From contig NEEC01000011.1 in assembly GCA_002189035.1 (NCBI GenBank), forward strand, positions 3,224,001-3,288,000: a DNA stretch of 64,000 nucleotides. The letters are read 5' to 3'. A model generated the notes under the pieces. It searched no databases and was not told where the DNA came from. It saw only the letters and a list, made by a program, of their open reading frames with translations. This DNA is from Utricularia gibba. Taxonomy: Eukaryota; Streptophyta; Magnoliopsida; Lamiales; Lentibulariaceae. Positions 12,476 to 23,019 of the stretch are shown here, one piece after another (position 1 is the first letter of the stretch; each line of letters opens with the position of its first letter). A program made the translations under genes and the position numbers.

Positions 12476-15176
12476 CAGCAGACATCGACCAACTCAACAT
12501 CAAACACCAGCCAAGAGTTTGGAGGTATCGCTGGGCCACAACCTTTTGCCCCATACCTGCAGAAGCCATTTATTCATGGAACATCAAATCTCTGGTTTAA
12601 CCAACTTCGAAGACAATTCGAAAAAGGAAACCAGCAAACAAAGAGACAGCACAAGCGGCTTCATACCCCATAGCTGGAGGAATTGTGAGTCTGCGCTTGT
12701 CACCAGTTCGCATTCCTGTTCAAGTGAAGTGGGAATGAAGGTCAACTGTGAAGCACTAAAAAAGGCCAGAACAATTTGCATTTAAGAGAAAAGTGCGGAG
12801 AGAGTTACCATTAACACCTACATCCCAGCCCTTGATAACTTGCCCAATACCTTCACCAGTGAAAACATTTTATGAGTGGGAGGAATATATAGCTGAAATT
12901 GACCCACGAATTATGTAAACTTTGCTTGCCTAATCGGAATTTGAAGGGTGCTTTTCCAATGTTGGAATCAAAAATTTTTCCAGTCTTCTTCAGCTTCCCA
13001 ATGTAATGGACGCTCACCTATAAAGCAGAACATGGAACAGGCATGATTTACTAAATACGTTTAGAGAAGATGGAGAAACATCAACTCCAGAGATGTTTCA
13101 CGGCAATATGGAGAGTCTTACCTTTTTCCCAGGGGAAGCTCTTTTTCCATCTGGTTTTCCCATTTTCAACTCTTCCACTACCAAACCATTTGGAAATGAT
13201 CTCACTTGGAATGGTTCGGATTCTTTGGATCCTGTCTCGTCAGTTAACTTTTCATCCGACTTGGGTGTCATGGAGGCTTCTTGCTGGTCATTCTTATTCT
13301 TCTTTTTTTTGTTCTTCTTCCTGAAAAAGTTACAATAATAAGTCAGTCGACCCCGGTCACGAGCTATCTAGCAATTGCCATGGCTACAACCTTAAAAAGA
13401 GGCGAGAGTGATAAAAAAGGGTTCATGCTAAAATTCAGCAAGATATATCGAATGCAGACAATGCAAAACTTACTTCTCCAGTGATGTTTTTGTCTGGCTT
13501 ACGGATGCATCCACAGGGGACTCTTCTTTTCTGCAAGAATTTAGCTTTTCATCTACAGGAACTTCTTCCTTATCCATCGACTTATTCTTCTTCTTTTTAT
13601 TTTTTTCAGAATTCACCGAAGGTTCACATGTAGTGCTTTCCCTGTTAGGTAGAAGAAAAGAGTTTGATGTTTCAATCAACTGAAATCATGCTACATGGGC
13701 AATATCAACATGTATCTGGGGAGTTTAAAAGCAGAAGATCCAACAATAGCTCTAAAATGAGTGGAATTTAACTATTAAATTGGAAAATTACCAACCTTGC
13801 ACGTTTCCTATCTTGAACAGCATCACTGGTCCTTCTTTTCAAGCTTGCTTCACAAGGTACATCATCTTTTTTATCCTCCAGTTTATCACTAACTGCCTTC
13901 AGGCCAGGTTTTGAAGAGCTGATTTTATTTCCAACGGAGGACAAGGGGAATCCGTCTTCATCTTCACTTTCAGAGAGGGCAACTGCAGTTCCAGTGTTGA
14001 CAACAATTTGTTTGCTCTTCTCATTATTTCCAGTTGCTGTCGACTTGTCTGACCTCTTATTTGAATCGTCAGGCATTGCAGGTTCACTAGGTTTTTCATC
14101 ATCAACAATTTCTTCAATGGTGACTGCCATTCAAGTACATGGTTACAGACAACTCTTCGACCTTATCAAATCACAGAGCTCAATAAATTGCACAATATCA
14201 TTATTAAAACAAAGCCATCTTGGTCAAGATCTAGTGAGAAAAAAAAAAAACAGATGCTGCTTGGATCCGCTCGAGAAATGCATGCTGAAATATAGATTTA
14301 CCACCTACTTTCACATAGTAATACCTCCAGAATTGGGAGCCGAAGAAGGGTGCATGCCAATGTCATCACTGAACTCATAATCGTCTTCCGATCCAAACTC
14401 TAATGGATCATCATCGCTGTCAGATTCAGTCACCATAATGTCCTCTTCATATGCATCACTTCGACAAGACAAAAGGGTTAAAGAAATACAAATATGCAAA
14501 CTGGAAAAGTAATAAGAAATTCAAAATATACCACTAAATCACCAATAGATGCAGATTTTGTTGATACAAAACAAATAACAGGTTAGATGATATCATGATA
14601 GCGAAGGATACGAGCCATAATCATCTCCCTGGTAACCCTGATCCTCCTCATCACCATAAAAGAAGCCAGATAAATGCACACTACGAGGGCCAACGACTGA
14701 GAAGGTGACTTCATCTTCCTCTTCAAACTCAAGGTTCAAGGCGCACGTCTCGAGCTTTTCAGGCAACAATGAACACAAGTAAATAGGCTTCTTATTTCCA
14801 ACTTTACACTGCACGATGCTCCTCTCAGTCGAAAATCCAGGACCTAATGTTGCCTAAAGAGCAATACACGCGAAATTAGACGGACGCGTTAAAATGGCAT
14901 CGATCGCCTCCGTAACACTGAATACACTGATAAATATCAAGAAACTATTGAAGTTTCCCTCTCCAATACGTACCTGAGAAACATGAAGCCTCCCTCTGTC
15001 ATCATCCGGCCGATGAACATATGGTTTCTTGGACTTCAACTCAACTCCTGTTTTCAAGACAAGTCGTAAGGGGCAAAAGGAAGAACGCCCATTAACACAC
15101 GAATCACAAAATTGGTTGACTACAGTAGAGAAACACAGAACACGTAGGAAGACCGGTGTTTACCCCAGAAGGCCAT
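12476..15176 (-). CDS. FKBP53: Nuclear FK506-binding peptidyl-prolyl isomerase, FKBP43/FKBP53 type
   Basis: Immunophilin acting as a histone chaperone in the nucleus. The first exon is only 13 nt (15176-15164, MAFWG), followed by 15047-14974, 14853-14612, 14458-14325, 14123-13796, 13641-13474, one near 13325-13125, and four FKBP-domain exons ending at 12476. The N-terminus ([20 protein letters not shown]) and the beta-rich part with [17 protein letters not shown] are the nucleoplasmin-like module. A long acidic and Lys-rich linker follows ([16 protein letters not shown]), including basic nuclear-localisation stretches. The C-terminus is a complete FKBP domain: [19 protein letters not shown], then [20 protein letters not shown], then [16 protein letters not shown] and TGA. 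The isomerase pocket residues look present. I cannot separate FKBP43 from FKBP53. Confidence 0.92.
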
Positions 15177-15569
15177 GGTTGCCGTTGCTTCAATCCGATG
15201 GCGACGACAGACTAAACTAGCTAAACCCTAAAACCCGCCTTTAACATACTTTCAAGAATTCATGCTTTAGCCCCTATAAAACTTACTTTCTCGAAACTGA
15301 CCCCCAGAGTATTGTTTATTAGTTTATTACACATTGGCCCTTCTTGTTCCAGAGCGTTCGTTTTCAGTTCTGAAACAGTTCGATTTCAGGGAAATTGAGT
15401 TCCTCTCCATTCTCATGAGGGTTCATTCTTGTTTTCTTCGCAGCGCTCTGCGGCGAGATGTTCATTTCTGTTCACGGAAAAGTATGAAGATTGAAGAAGC
15501 AACTACATCAGGAGTCTGCATTCTCGACAAAGATAACAGGAGAGGAACTTGCATTCTATCCCCCATTTT
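15177..15569. other. Spacer between LRR pseudokinase 3' end and FKBP promoter
   Basis: 393 bp holding the FKBP promoter and 5' UTR and the 3' UTR of the LRR gene (both minus). No supported gene. Confidence 0.5.
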
Positions 15570-17973
15570 TCAATTGCAAAGTTGAGATAAAATGATCTCC
15601 ATGGACGGCCTTGCATCAGGAGACTCGTTGGTGCACGACACAGCAAGTTTTGAAAGCCGCGCAGCCTCAATCTCACACACCCGACCTCGGAGATTCGCAT
15701 CCATGAAATCTAGGTTACCGGACTCGGCTGCTCCACGAGTGGATGCTGCAATGTTCAACTTTCCAGAGAGGATCTGAAAAACCAGCACCCCGAATGCGTA
15801 AATGTCGCTTTTTGGGGTAAATCGGCCGGTGGTGGTGTATTCAGGGGCGAGATATCCCATGGCGGCACTGGCTTTCAGGGCGGAGAAGACGGTGTCGTTG
15901 GTCAGAATCTTGTAGAGACATGAGTCGGAAAGCAGTGGCTTTGAGTTGTGGGCGATGAACACATTCTTGGCTGAGATGTTTTGGTGAACCAGAGTAGGCT
16001 TGTTCACCTTCGAGCTGTGCAGGTACTCAATCCCTAATCGAAGCCAAAGGAGAACGTCAAGAAATGTACAAAAAAAGCATGAAAATGGATTCCACCCTGG
16101 TTTTGCTTACCTTTGGCGACGCCTTCGACAATGGAAAGTCTGGTTTTCCAGTCAAGAATTTGGGTGTCTCCGTCTTCGAGATCAAGATACTGAAACAGAT
16201 TCCCATTCGGAATCAAATCGTAGACAAGGAAACACAGTCCACGCCCTTTGGAGCAACAAAAGCCTCGCAACTTGACCAGATTCTCATGCCTCAGAGAAGT
16301 GATCATATTGAGCCCCTTCAAGAACTCAGCTTCTTCAGACTTGAAGCAACTCTTCGTGATTTTCTTAACAGCCACAGCAGACCCATCTCTCCATGTTCCC
16401 TTGTATGTCACTGCGTAGCTGCTCTTTCCGAGGAAATTCTTCTCCGCGAAATACTGAGTCGCATTCTCCACCTCCTGGAGGTTAAGCCTGAAGTTCTTCA
16501 TAACTTCCTGCGAAAAACCAAAGCGCCGGTCCTCTGCTAGAGGATCCCATCCACTGGAGTACTCCAAACTGACCAGGGGGGAGCCGTTTTTGTCACCGGA
16601 GCCATTGCTATTACCCGTGCTGGGACGGCTGTTTCTTGCATCACAAGAACTTCCATGTTTCTGCATCCGCATCTTGTATACCGAGAGAAGTGCTGTTCCG
16701 GCGGCGAATACAACGAAGGCAAACACTACAAATCCCACGGCCACGGAAGCTTGTGAGGTTTTGGGTGTCTTCGAGCAAGAGTTGTGGGTGCAGTTCAAGT
16801 TCAAGTCAGCTGTTTCAGGGATGTTCTTCGATGGAACTCCAGTCGACCCTTCTGAGTAATAGGGCTCCGGCATTTGCGAATTCCGGCCAATGGAATCACT
16901 GCAGCTTCTCAGCAATGGAAATCCAAACCCACATAAACCAGGGTTGTTTTCGTACCGAAATCCATCAGCCAGCCTCTTCAATGCTTCAAGCATCACACCA
17001 GAAAAATGTCACTCTCTACTGAAAATAAGCAACTAGGCAAAAATGTATTCACATTAAATCCAAACTTCCGGTTTTACCAAGAGGGACGTTGCCGGAGAGA
17101 GAGTTGTTTCGGACATCGAGGACTTCCAGCATCTGCGCATCAGCTAGTTTAGAGGGAATCGATCCAAAGAAACGATTATCACTCACGTCTAGTCTCGTCA
17201 AAGATGCCATGTCTCCTAAGCTAGCAGGGATTGCCCCAGTCAACAGATTTGATTGCAGAGCAAGCACACTGAGCTTGTTCAGAGAGCCAAGCTGATTTGG
17301 TATACTTCCAGTGAAACGGTTATAGCAGAGCTGCAAAACTACATTGCAGGAAAAAAAAAAGGAAACAAACAACATCAGTTTTCATCAGGCTTCGAAGGAG
17401 GCAGAGAGGTTAGATTGAAGCATTTGCCCTGAAGTTTTCACACCCAAATGAATGTACTCCAGTAGCAAAGATTGGAGCTTTACGAGGAAGCTACGCTGTT
17501 AATGAGAAAGACTGTTTTTTTATTGCTAAAACTACGATCTAGTTACCTTGCAAACTCTGCATGCTTCCAAGTGCAGCCGGAATTTCCCCAGAAATATTAT
17601 TTACATTCAAGTACAAATCGGTGAGCTCAGCCAAGTTCGCAACTTCCACCGGTATATCTCCAGACAGGGAATTATAGTGCAGATACAAATTTGTCAAGTG
17701 CTTCAGCCCACCAACCGCCGGCGACAGTCTTCCGGTGAGCCCTCTTCCTTGCAGTGAAATGTTGACCACCTGCCCATTCTCATTGCAAGCCACACCTTCA
17801 AAGGCGCCTCCACATGGGTCGCCTGATGCAACCCAGGAACCCAAATGCAGATTCTCAGGGTCAAGACTCGCTTTCAAGTCGAGCAACGAAGTCAACTCAG
17901 AAATGCGGTCAGCTGAGGAGATCCCAACAAGGAGAAGACCAAGAGCGAGAAACAGAAACGGAGAGGAACCCAT
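15570..17973 (-). CDS. LRR receptor-like protein with degenerate kinase domain (pseudokinase)
   Basis: Plasma-membrane receptor-like protein whose ligand is unknown; it resembles Arabidopsis At5g51560. Four exons, 17973-17547, 17338-17078, 16983-16111 and 16033-15570, total 2025 nt (674 residues). A signal peptide (SPFLFLALGLLLVGISSA) precedes the LRR N-cap (SLLDLKASLDP, GDPCGGAFEGVAC), about five or six LRRs, a membrane segment (VAVGFVVFAFVVFAAGTALL) and a kinase-like domain. The ATP-binding Lys is kept (AVAVKKI), but the catalytic loop reads HQNISAKNV instead of HRDxKxxN and the DFG site reads DSC, so phosphotransfer is unlikely; APEY is kept. The junction after SMQSLQ adds VLQ from the next exon, which fixes the acceptor at 17338. 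Confidence in structure is high; the signalling role is inferred. Confidence 0.92.
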
Positions 17974-18387
17974 GTCCAGAAATGCAATCTCAACAGCTGG
18001 GAGAAACCCCTGCCTTCTTCTACAGCTGTAAAGCTTTCCTTCTCCTTGCAAGAGATTTTTGCAAAAATGAGTTGGAATCTCGTCACAGAAAAGAAAAGCG
18101 ACCACTGCAAAGTTCCCTTTTCAACAGTCAACACCAAGGCAGCAAAAGCGTATGAAGAAGAAGCTCAGCACTCGCCTCGCTCTCCAGATATGCCATGTAC
18201 ATACATACAGCTACGTGAAGTCTCCCATAAAGCAAGGGAATCGTGCCAAGCGCAGGCAGGCCAGGCCATAAGCTACACAGTTGAAAGAGAGAGAGAATTT
18301 TGTCGTATCGAGATTCACAACGCGTCGGAGTCAGAACATAGAATCTCCGACCGTAGATCGTTTCCAAAGTGGAGCGAGAACCGTTCG

Positions 18388-18590
18388 TAATGTGGAAGGG
18401 GGAGACGGCAGGAACATGCGATTTATCGAATGGCAGAACCAGGGCCAATCTCGTAATTTCACGTTATCATCACACGGACATGTGGGCCGGTGTGGAAGCG
18501 AGAGGCACTAACATGCGATATATCGAATGACAGGACAGGGGGCGAATCTCGTAATTTCACATTATCATCACAAGCACATGTGATCCGGGC
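18388..18590. repeat. Two tandem copies of a roughly 101 bp unit
   Basis: Copy 1 runs from about 18388 to 18490 and copy 2 from about 18491 to 18591. Both contain GTGGAAG, then AACATGCGAT-TATCGAATG, then AATCTCGTAATTTCAC, TTATCATCACA, ACATGTG and CCGG in the same order, with scattered substitutions. The copies sit upstream of the LRR pseudokinase start and could be part of its promoter. Confidence 0.8.
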
Positions 18591-18599
18591 GTAATGGGG

Positions 18600-19560
18600 A
18601 TTTTTATACTATGTTTTTTCCCTTCATTGAGTTGTCACAGAACCAACACCCCATCATCCAACTTGTTTTAAAATGCTACTGGATCCAAAAATAACTTAGA
18701 GTTAAATCTATGGTATTATTTTTTACATTCTTAACATGAGTTTTAATACGTCGAGTTTTTAATTCTTTGTAGACACTTCAAATTCGTACTGTATTATATA
18801 TTCAATACATCATACATTGATAGAATATATGCAACATAATACCATTTTAATGAAAATAATTAAAATATTATATGATATTGTAATTAAATCAAATAATATT
18901 ATATCAAAAAATTAAAATAAATTATCAAATATATAAGAAATTATGAATCAATAATAATCTAACATGTTTAATTCTTTTGTATATAATTCATATTTATTGT
19001 ATACTTAAGTTTACTACATACTTAATAGATCCATTGAGTTCTTGGTCTCAATATGGTATCAAATTATTTACCTTACTCATAGTTTGGATAGCAAATATGA
19101 ATTTCATGATTTAGTTTGAGTTTGGGTTAAAATAAGTAAGAAGTTACATTGGATTTACACAATAAAAATTAAATCAACCTTATCAAATGAATAAGAGTTT
19201 ATAAATCATTAATTATCAGTTGAGATCAATATTTTTAAATATGATTTATATTTATTGTATAATTTAAATTCACATTTGTTTGTCCAATTTTTAATTTCAT
19301 TAAGTATTCTAAACGTTGTATGAAATATCATTTAAAGGATATTAAGATATGTTTATTCTTGTTTCATTAAAAACACTTCAAAAAAAGTGATTTAAAAGTT
19401 GAAATGTTTAGAAATGTTACAATATTTCTGCTTCAAAAAAATCAAAATTAGTTTCCGTTTTGAATAAAAATAACTTTAAAAACACTTAATTTACTATCCT
19501 ACGTACATTATATATGAGATGAGTTTAACTAAAAGCATCATTTTAATTTTGTACGAGTGA
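18600..19560. other. AT-rich intergenic block
   Basis: Strongly AT-rich, with many ATAT and poly-A or poly-T words and no coding-like frame. I see no LTR, terminal inverted repeat or transposase remnant. Confidence 0.6.
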
Positions 19561-21477
19561 TTTTCCGCTATCTCGAAAATGATGTAGTTGTCACCTGATG
19601 TCTGATTCCCCCATCCACCAAACATGCACGGGCACGTACCGAGAAAGAAATAAGGAGCTGGGTGGGTGGCTGCCGGACTGAGTAGCGTATACGGATACTC
19701 ATTAGCATATAAAACGCTCGTGTGTGTGTTTTCTTGCAGAGCGGAGGAGAAGACGAGGGTGAGGGACGAAGGACGGAGCTGAAGCCTTCCTTCTGCGCAA
19801 ACTGCACAGGCGCAGAGCAGAGGAGTGGTGTCGATAAGGTGGATGGATGCACGATCATGAATGCGCAGTGGGTGACTTGTGGATCGCATCTCGGAAGGCG
19901 TGGGGGAGTAGATAAACGTCGTTCTCCGCCTCAGAGGAGATTGAATTGAATTGCCTGCGAGAAAGATGAAGCTTTAAATACTCAGTCGACCAGGTGGTCC
20001 GCTCCGCCTTCCTGCCCATTCATCATCACTCCCATCTACCCCGACATAATCATCCGCCGCATGCTCCCGGCCCCGGTGGACTGTTTCATTCTCCCCAACC
20101 GAAGAGAAGCTCGGCGCGGAATCGGTTCGCCGTCGTGTGGGGGATCCGATGGTAATTGGACGGCCCAATGGGTTAAATCGGCCCAATATATCAAGGCCCA
20201 GGCGGATGCCCCGAGGTGTAGTATAGTAGATACACGTACGTCTCGATTAGGCAGCCGTCAACCCCTGCCTGCGGTTGGCTGATTCGACTGGATGCGCCGG
20301 CGCTGTCCGTGTCTTCGATTCGGTACGATTTCCGGCTAAGCATTTTTCAGATGGAATTTGCATGAGAAGTTGATCTCCTGCATAGAGGTGATATTAATCC
20401 GGCTAAGCCCGGGAAGTCTGGCCTTGAGGAACCTCGGGAGCACTTTGTCGTCACAGAACGTCTTATGCATCTCGATTGAATAGTATTAGGGCTAGGTTAT
20501 CACGAGGCAGATTTCGTTTGTGTATGGCTAGTCGTTTCTTCACTCTTCGACTTCGTTGCAATTTCATCGGAGTTGGATTGTGCTATCCTTGACAGTTGGT
20601 TCATGTTGCTTCCTTTCTCGACGGCCCAGTCCGCGAGTCTTTTGACAAGAAATTTCCCTGTGATGAAGGTAACTTTACAACGGGATTCCATTCCAGGATT
20701 CCACATTTGCTTTTTGCATGAGCTGGTTTAGTTCGATCAAACCACTTTCTTTTCTTCTGGTGTCATATTATTCAGCAATCGCACTGCAATCTGCAAGATG
20801 ATATACTCGATCCTTGCTTTTTCCACAGGTACTATCCTGGAACAGATTCGAACTCGGGGTACACAAGCATCTGGTCAACCTTTCAGCTCCCCGGATGTGG
20901 TCAAGCAGATCACCTTAATCAAAATAGAACCTGGTGTCGAGGTTGAGGTCACCATTGAACAATCTCGAGGATATGGAATTGGATGACTCCAATGTGTTGC
21001 CCGATGGCATGCCACGAGATACGGCAATTCAAATAAACAAATGGAGTTGATTCAAATGAACAAATGGAGTTGATGCATTAGGTTGATCTACCTACTCATG
21101 ATTGGCCTATCGGAATTCGGCCGGCAGCAATTCAGAGAATGGTAAATGGCGGCATGCAGGGTCATAAACAAGAGTAGGTCTCTCATTGAATAAGGGAGCA
21201 TTAACTTTTTTTTGAACGCGGATGAATGTTCAGATGGGAATCTCATTAAAACCGTCCCACGCTTTTGGCTTGGGGCTTCCGTAGGCCCTGGGACGTCCCC
21301 GCCAACAAGGGGAGCTCCGACGAAATGCGCAGTGGCTACTCAGCGATCGGACGGTTCAGGTTTCGCCGATCACAGGGCCCACCGTCCTCCGCCTAGGCCA
21401 GTAGGCAGCATTTTATGGCGAGCAGAGTCATCTCGCCAAGCGCCATTATTCTTTGAAGGATTTCAGTTTATTTCTCG
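19560..21477. other. Gene-poor GC-richer stretch upstream of EXORDIUM-like
   Basis: Holds several short open frames that I do not recognise. One, on the plus strand at 20798-20986, ends [16 protein letters not shown] and looks more protein-like than its surroundings, but I find no convincing exon partners. A TATA-like word, CATATAAAACG, lies at about 19707. A tandem pair of about 23 bp is at 21027-21072. The rest should be EXORDIUM-like promoter and 5' UTR. Confidence 0.4.
21027..21072. repeat. 23 bp direct repeat, two copies
   Basis: The word ATTCAAAT(A/G)AACAAATGGAGTTG occurs twice in tandem with one difference. It is short and of no clear function. Confidence 0.8.
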
Positions 21478-22488
21478 ATGGTTATGGGGACGCCGGCGGT
21501 GGTCATTCGGGTTCTGCTCCTGTTCCTGTTATTTGTATTCCGTGCTGTGCCGATGGTATGCTGGAGGCCGTGGAACTCCTCGGAGTCTCTCTACGGTGGG
21601 TCTAAAAAATACGAAGGGTCGTCGGACCTGGTGAAACTCAAGTACCACATGGGGCCGATTCTCGCGGCGAACATCACCGTTTATCCAATCTGGTACGGGG
21701 AATGGACGCCCTCACGCAAGCGCATTATCCGCGACTTCATCGCCTCCATCGCCGCCGTCGATACACGGAAGCCTTCCGTTGCCGGTTGGTGGAAGACGGT
21801 GCGACTCTACACCGACCAAACAGGGGCGAATGTCTCCGGCACGGTGGTCCTGGGTGAGGAGAAAAACGACCGATTCTACTCGATTGGGAAGTCGCTCAAT
21901 CGCCTCTCCGTACAATCGATTATCAAATCCGCCGTGTCCGCGAAAACGCGGCCGCTGCCGGTTAACCCAAAAGGCGGCGTCTATCTCATCCTCACGGCGG
22001 AGGATGTTTACATGGACGATTTCTGTAACAACGTCTGCGGGTTTCATTACTTCACATTCCCCTCCATCGTCGGCTACGCTCTGCCCTTCGCCTGGGTGGG
22101 AAATTCGGGCAAGCTTTGCCCCGGCGTCTGCGCTTACCCGTTTTCAGTGCCCGATTACATGCCGAGAGTGACGGCCGTGAAGTCACCAAACGGCGACGTG
22201 GGTGTCGACGGAATGATCAGCGTCATCGGCCACGAGCTGGCGGAGCTATCGACCGACCCATTCATGAACGCCTGGTTCGCCGGCGACGACCCTGTATTTC
22301 CGGTGGAAATCGCGGATTTGTGTGAGGGTATTTACGGGACTGGAGGCGGCGGGTCGTACACGGGGGAGATGCTGAACGATGAGGATGGCGCCACCTATAA
22401 CATGAACGGAATCCGACGCCGGTTCCTTGTCCAGTGGATTTGGAACCGTGACCTTAGTTACTGCACGGGGCCCAATGCCGTCGATTAG
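21478..22488 (+). CDS. EXL3: EXORDIUM-like secreted (phosphate-responsive 1) protein
   Basis: Extracellular protein of the PHI-1/EXORDIUM family, tied to brassinosteroid- and sugar-dependent growth; biochemical activity is unknown. A single exon of 1011 nt encodes 336 residues, as usual for this family. A signal peptide (RVLLLFLLFVFRAVPMVC) is followed by the family core: YHMGPILAANITVYPIWYG, a Cys-rich part (DDFCNNVCGFHYF, LCPGVCAYPF) and the conserved VIGHELAELSTDP. The C-terminus NMNGIRRRFLVQWIWNRD is also typical. ATG at 21478 has a second in-frame Met at 21484; either would keep the signal peptide. I recall Arabidopsis EXL3 as At5g51550, beside the LRR gene At5g51560, the same pairing as here. 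Confidence 0.94.
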   Translation: MVMGTPAVVIRVLLLFLLFVFRAVPMVCWRPWNSSESLYGGSKKYEGSSDLVKLKYHMGPILAANITVYPIWYGEWTPSRKRIIRDFIASIAAVDTRKPSVAGWWKTVRLYTDQTGANVSGTVVLGEEKNDRFYSIGKSLNRLSVQSIIKSAVSAKTRPLPVNPKGGVYLILTAEDVYMDDFCNNVCGFHYFTFPSIVGYALPFAWVGNSGKLCPGVCAYPFSVPDYMPRVTAVKSPNGDVGVDGMISVIGHELAELSTDPFMNAWFAGDDPVFPVEIADLCEGIYGTGGGGSYTGEMLNDEDGATYNMNGIRRRFLVQWIWNRDLSYCTGPNAVD

Positions 22489-23019
22489 CCACCAGGATGC
22501 ACCTTGTTATAATATATCCGATAAATGGGGGACACAAACAAATTCCGAACAGTGTCTTTTGTTACCAACAGTGCTGATTTATCGTACCCAATGATGAATG
22601 AATTAGGGGTTGCTCACACGGATGGTGAAAATGAGCAGAACAAAAGCTGGGGAGACAAATGATTTGTTCTTTCTGGTTTACTGTTGCTTGTCTTGCTTGT
22701 AAGCACATTATTGATGCTTGTGAGTCAGCTCTACGTGTTTTTTTTTTATCTCCTGTTGTCTTGTATGAACAGAGGCTGCAAGTGGGAACGAAGGCATGGG
22801 GAAATATTATCTCTTCTTCCCATCTCCGTTTTCTACATGCGAAACCAAAACAAAAATAACAATGACGCCATTAGAATCGAGTACGGATTCCAGGACATGG
22901 TGGATCGAGGAGATGCAGAGGAGTCTCCGTTGTACCTGGGAAACCAAACACATGGAAGGAAGGATGGTTAGTAATGAATCAACAATGATAGCGCTTTTCC
23001 TTTCCTTGTCAAGATAGTA
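22489..23019. other. Convergent 3' spacer between EXORDIUM-like and SKU5-similar
   Basis: Both neighbours end here, so this should be two 3' UTRs. Short frames around 22659-23017 show no domain. No gene supported. Confidence 0.5.
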
